From the NCBI GenBank assembly GCA_022792975.1, contig JAAWCC010000060.1:1-14740 (forward strand): a DNA stretch of 14,740 bases, read 5' to 3'. Made by a program: the position numbers and the translations under genes. The first letter of the stretch is position 1. Each line of letters begins with the position of its first letter. This document shows, piece by piece, positions 14,722 to 14,740 of this stretch. Origin of the DNA: Clostridia bacterium. GTDB lineage: Bacteria; Bacillota_A; Clostridia; TANB77; CAG-508. The notes under the pieces are model-generated. The model was not told the origin of the DNA, made no database searches, and saw only the letters and a list, made by a program, of their open reading frames with translations.

Positions 14722-14740
14722 GCAAAAATAAATAGAGAGG

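Overview
The window looks like chromosomal DNA of a low-GC, spore-forming, anaerobe-type Firmicute (class Clostridia). The DNA is AT-rich throughout, ribosome binding sites are strong AGGAGG types, promoters are SigA-like, and the genes include spoIIE, lemA-htpX, an MEP isoprenoid cluster (ispF-ispE-ispD) and acpS. No rRNA, tRNA, CRISPR array or insertion sequence was seen. Every gap between genes is shorter than 300 bases.

Layout. (1) Bases 1-1840, minus strand: tsaE, tsaB, rimI and the start of a Lon-like AAA protease, read in that order from a promoter near 1893-1921. tsaE and tsaB belong to the tRNA t6A pathway. (2) Bases 2004-3177, plus strand: a membrane-anchored family 3 glycosidase, divergent from tsaE. 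(3) Bases 3339-7288, plus strand, tightly packed: a WG-repeat surface protein, an unrecognised protein with a C-terminal membrane anchor, acpS and tatD. (4) Bases 7314-8821, minus strand: lemA then htpX. (5) Bases 9012-11004, plus strand: ispF, ispE, ispD. (6) Bases 11189-13644, plus strand: spoIIE behind a promoter with a 21-base spacer, as in Spo0A-dependent promoters. (7) Bases 13746-14635, minus strand: dapA. spoIIE and dapA converge on a perfect palindromic terminator.

The striking feature is that nine of the sixteen genes have an apparently broken reading frame, at thirteen places in total, and all thirteen breaks are the same event. The ribosome arrives at an in-frame CGG. If the C is skipped, so that CGGN is read as one glycine, the correct family sequence continues. 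This happens in rimI, tsaB, tsaE and the glycosidase (once each), tatD (twice), ispF (twice), ispE (once), spoIIE (twice) and dapA (twice). I counted CGG on the coding strand by hand. All 13 copies in codon phase 1 are such sites, and none reads as arginine. The 20 copies in phase 2 or 3 (for example GCG-GCT or ATC-GGT) are read normally. A sequencing error or random decay would not respect codon phase. The simplest reading is that in this organism an in-frame CGGN is decoded as glycine with a +1 shift, by a quadruplet-reading tRNA, by frameshifting at an unassigned CGG codon, or by removal of the C from the RNA. I know of no described natural system of this kind, but I could not search. All nine genes are annotated here as intact, recoded CDSs rather than pseudogenes.
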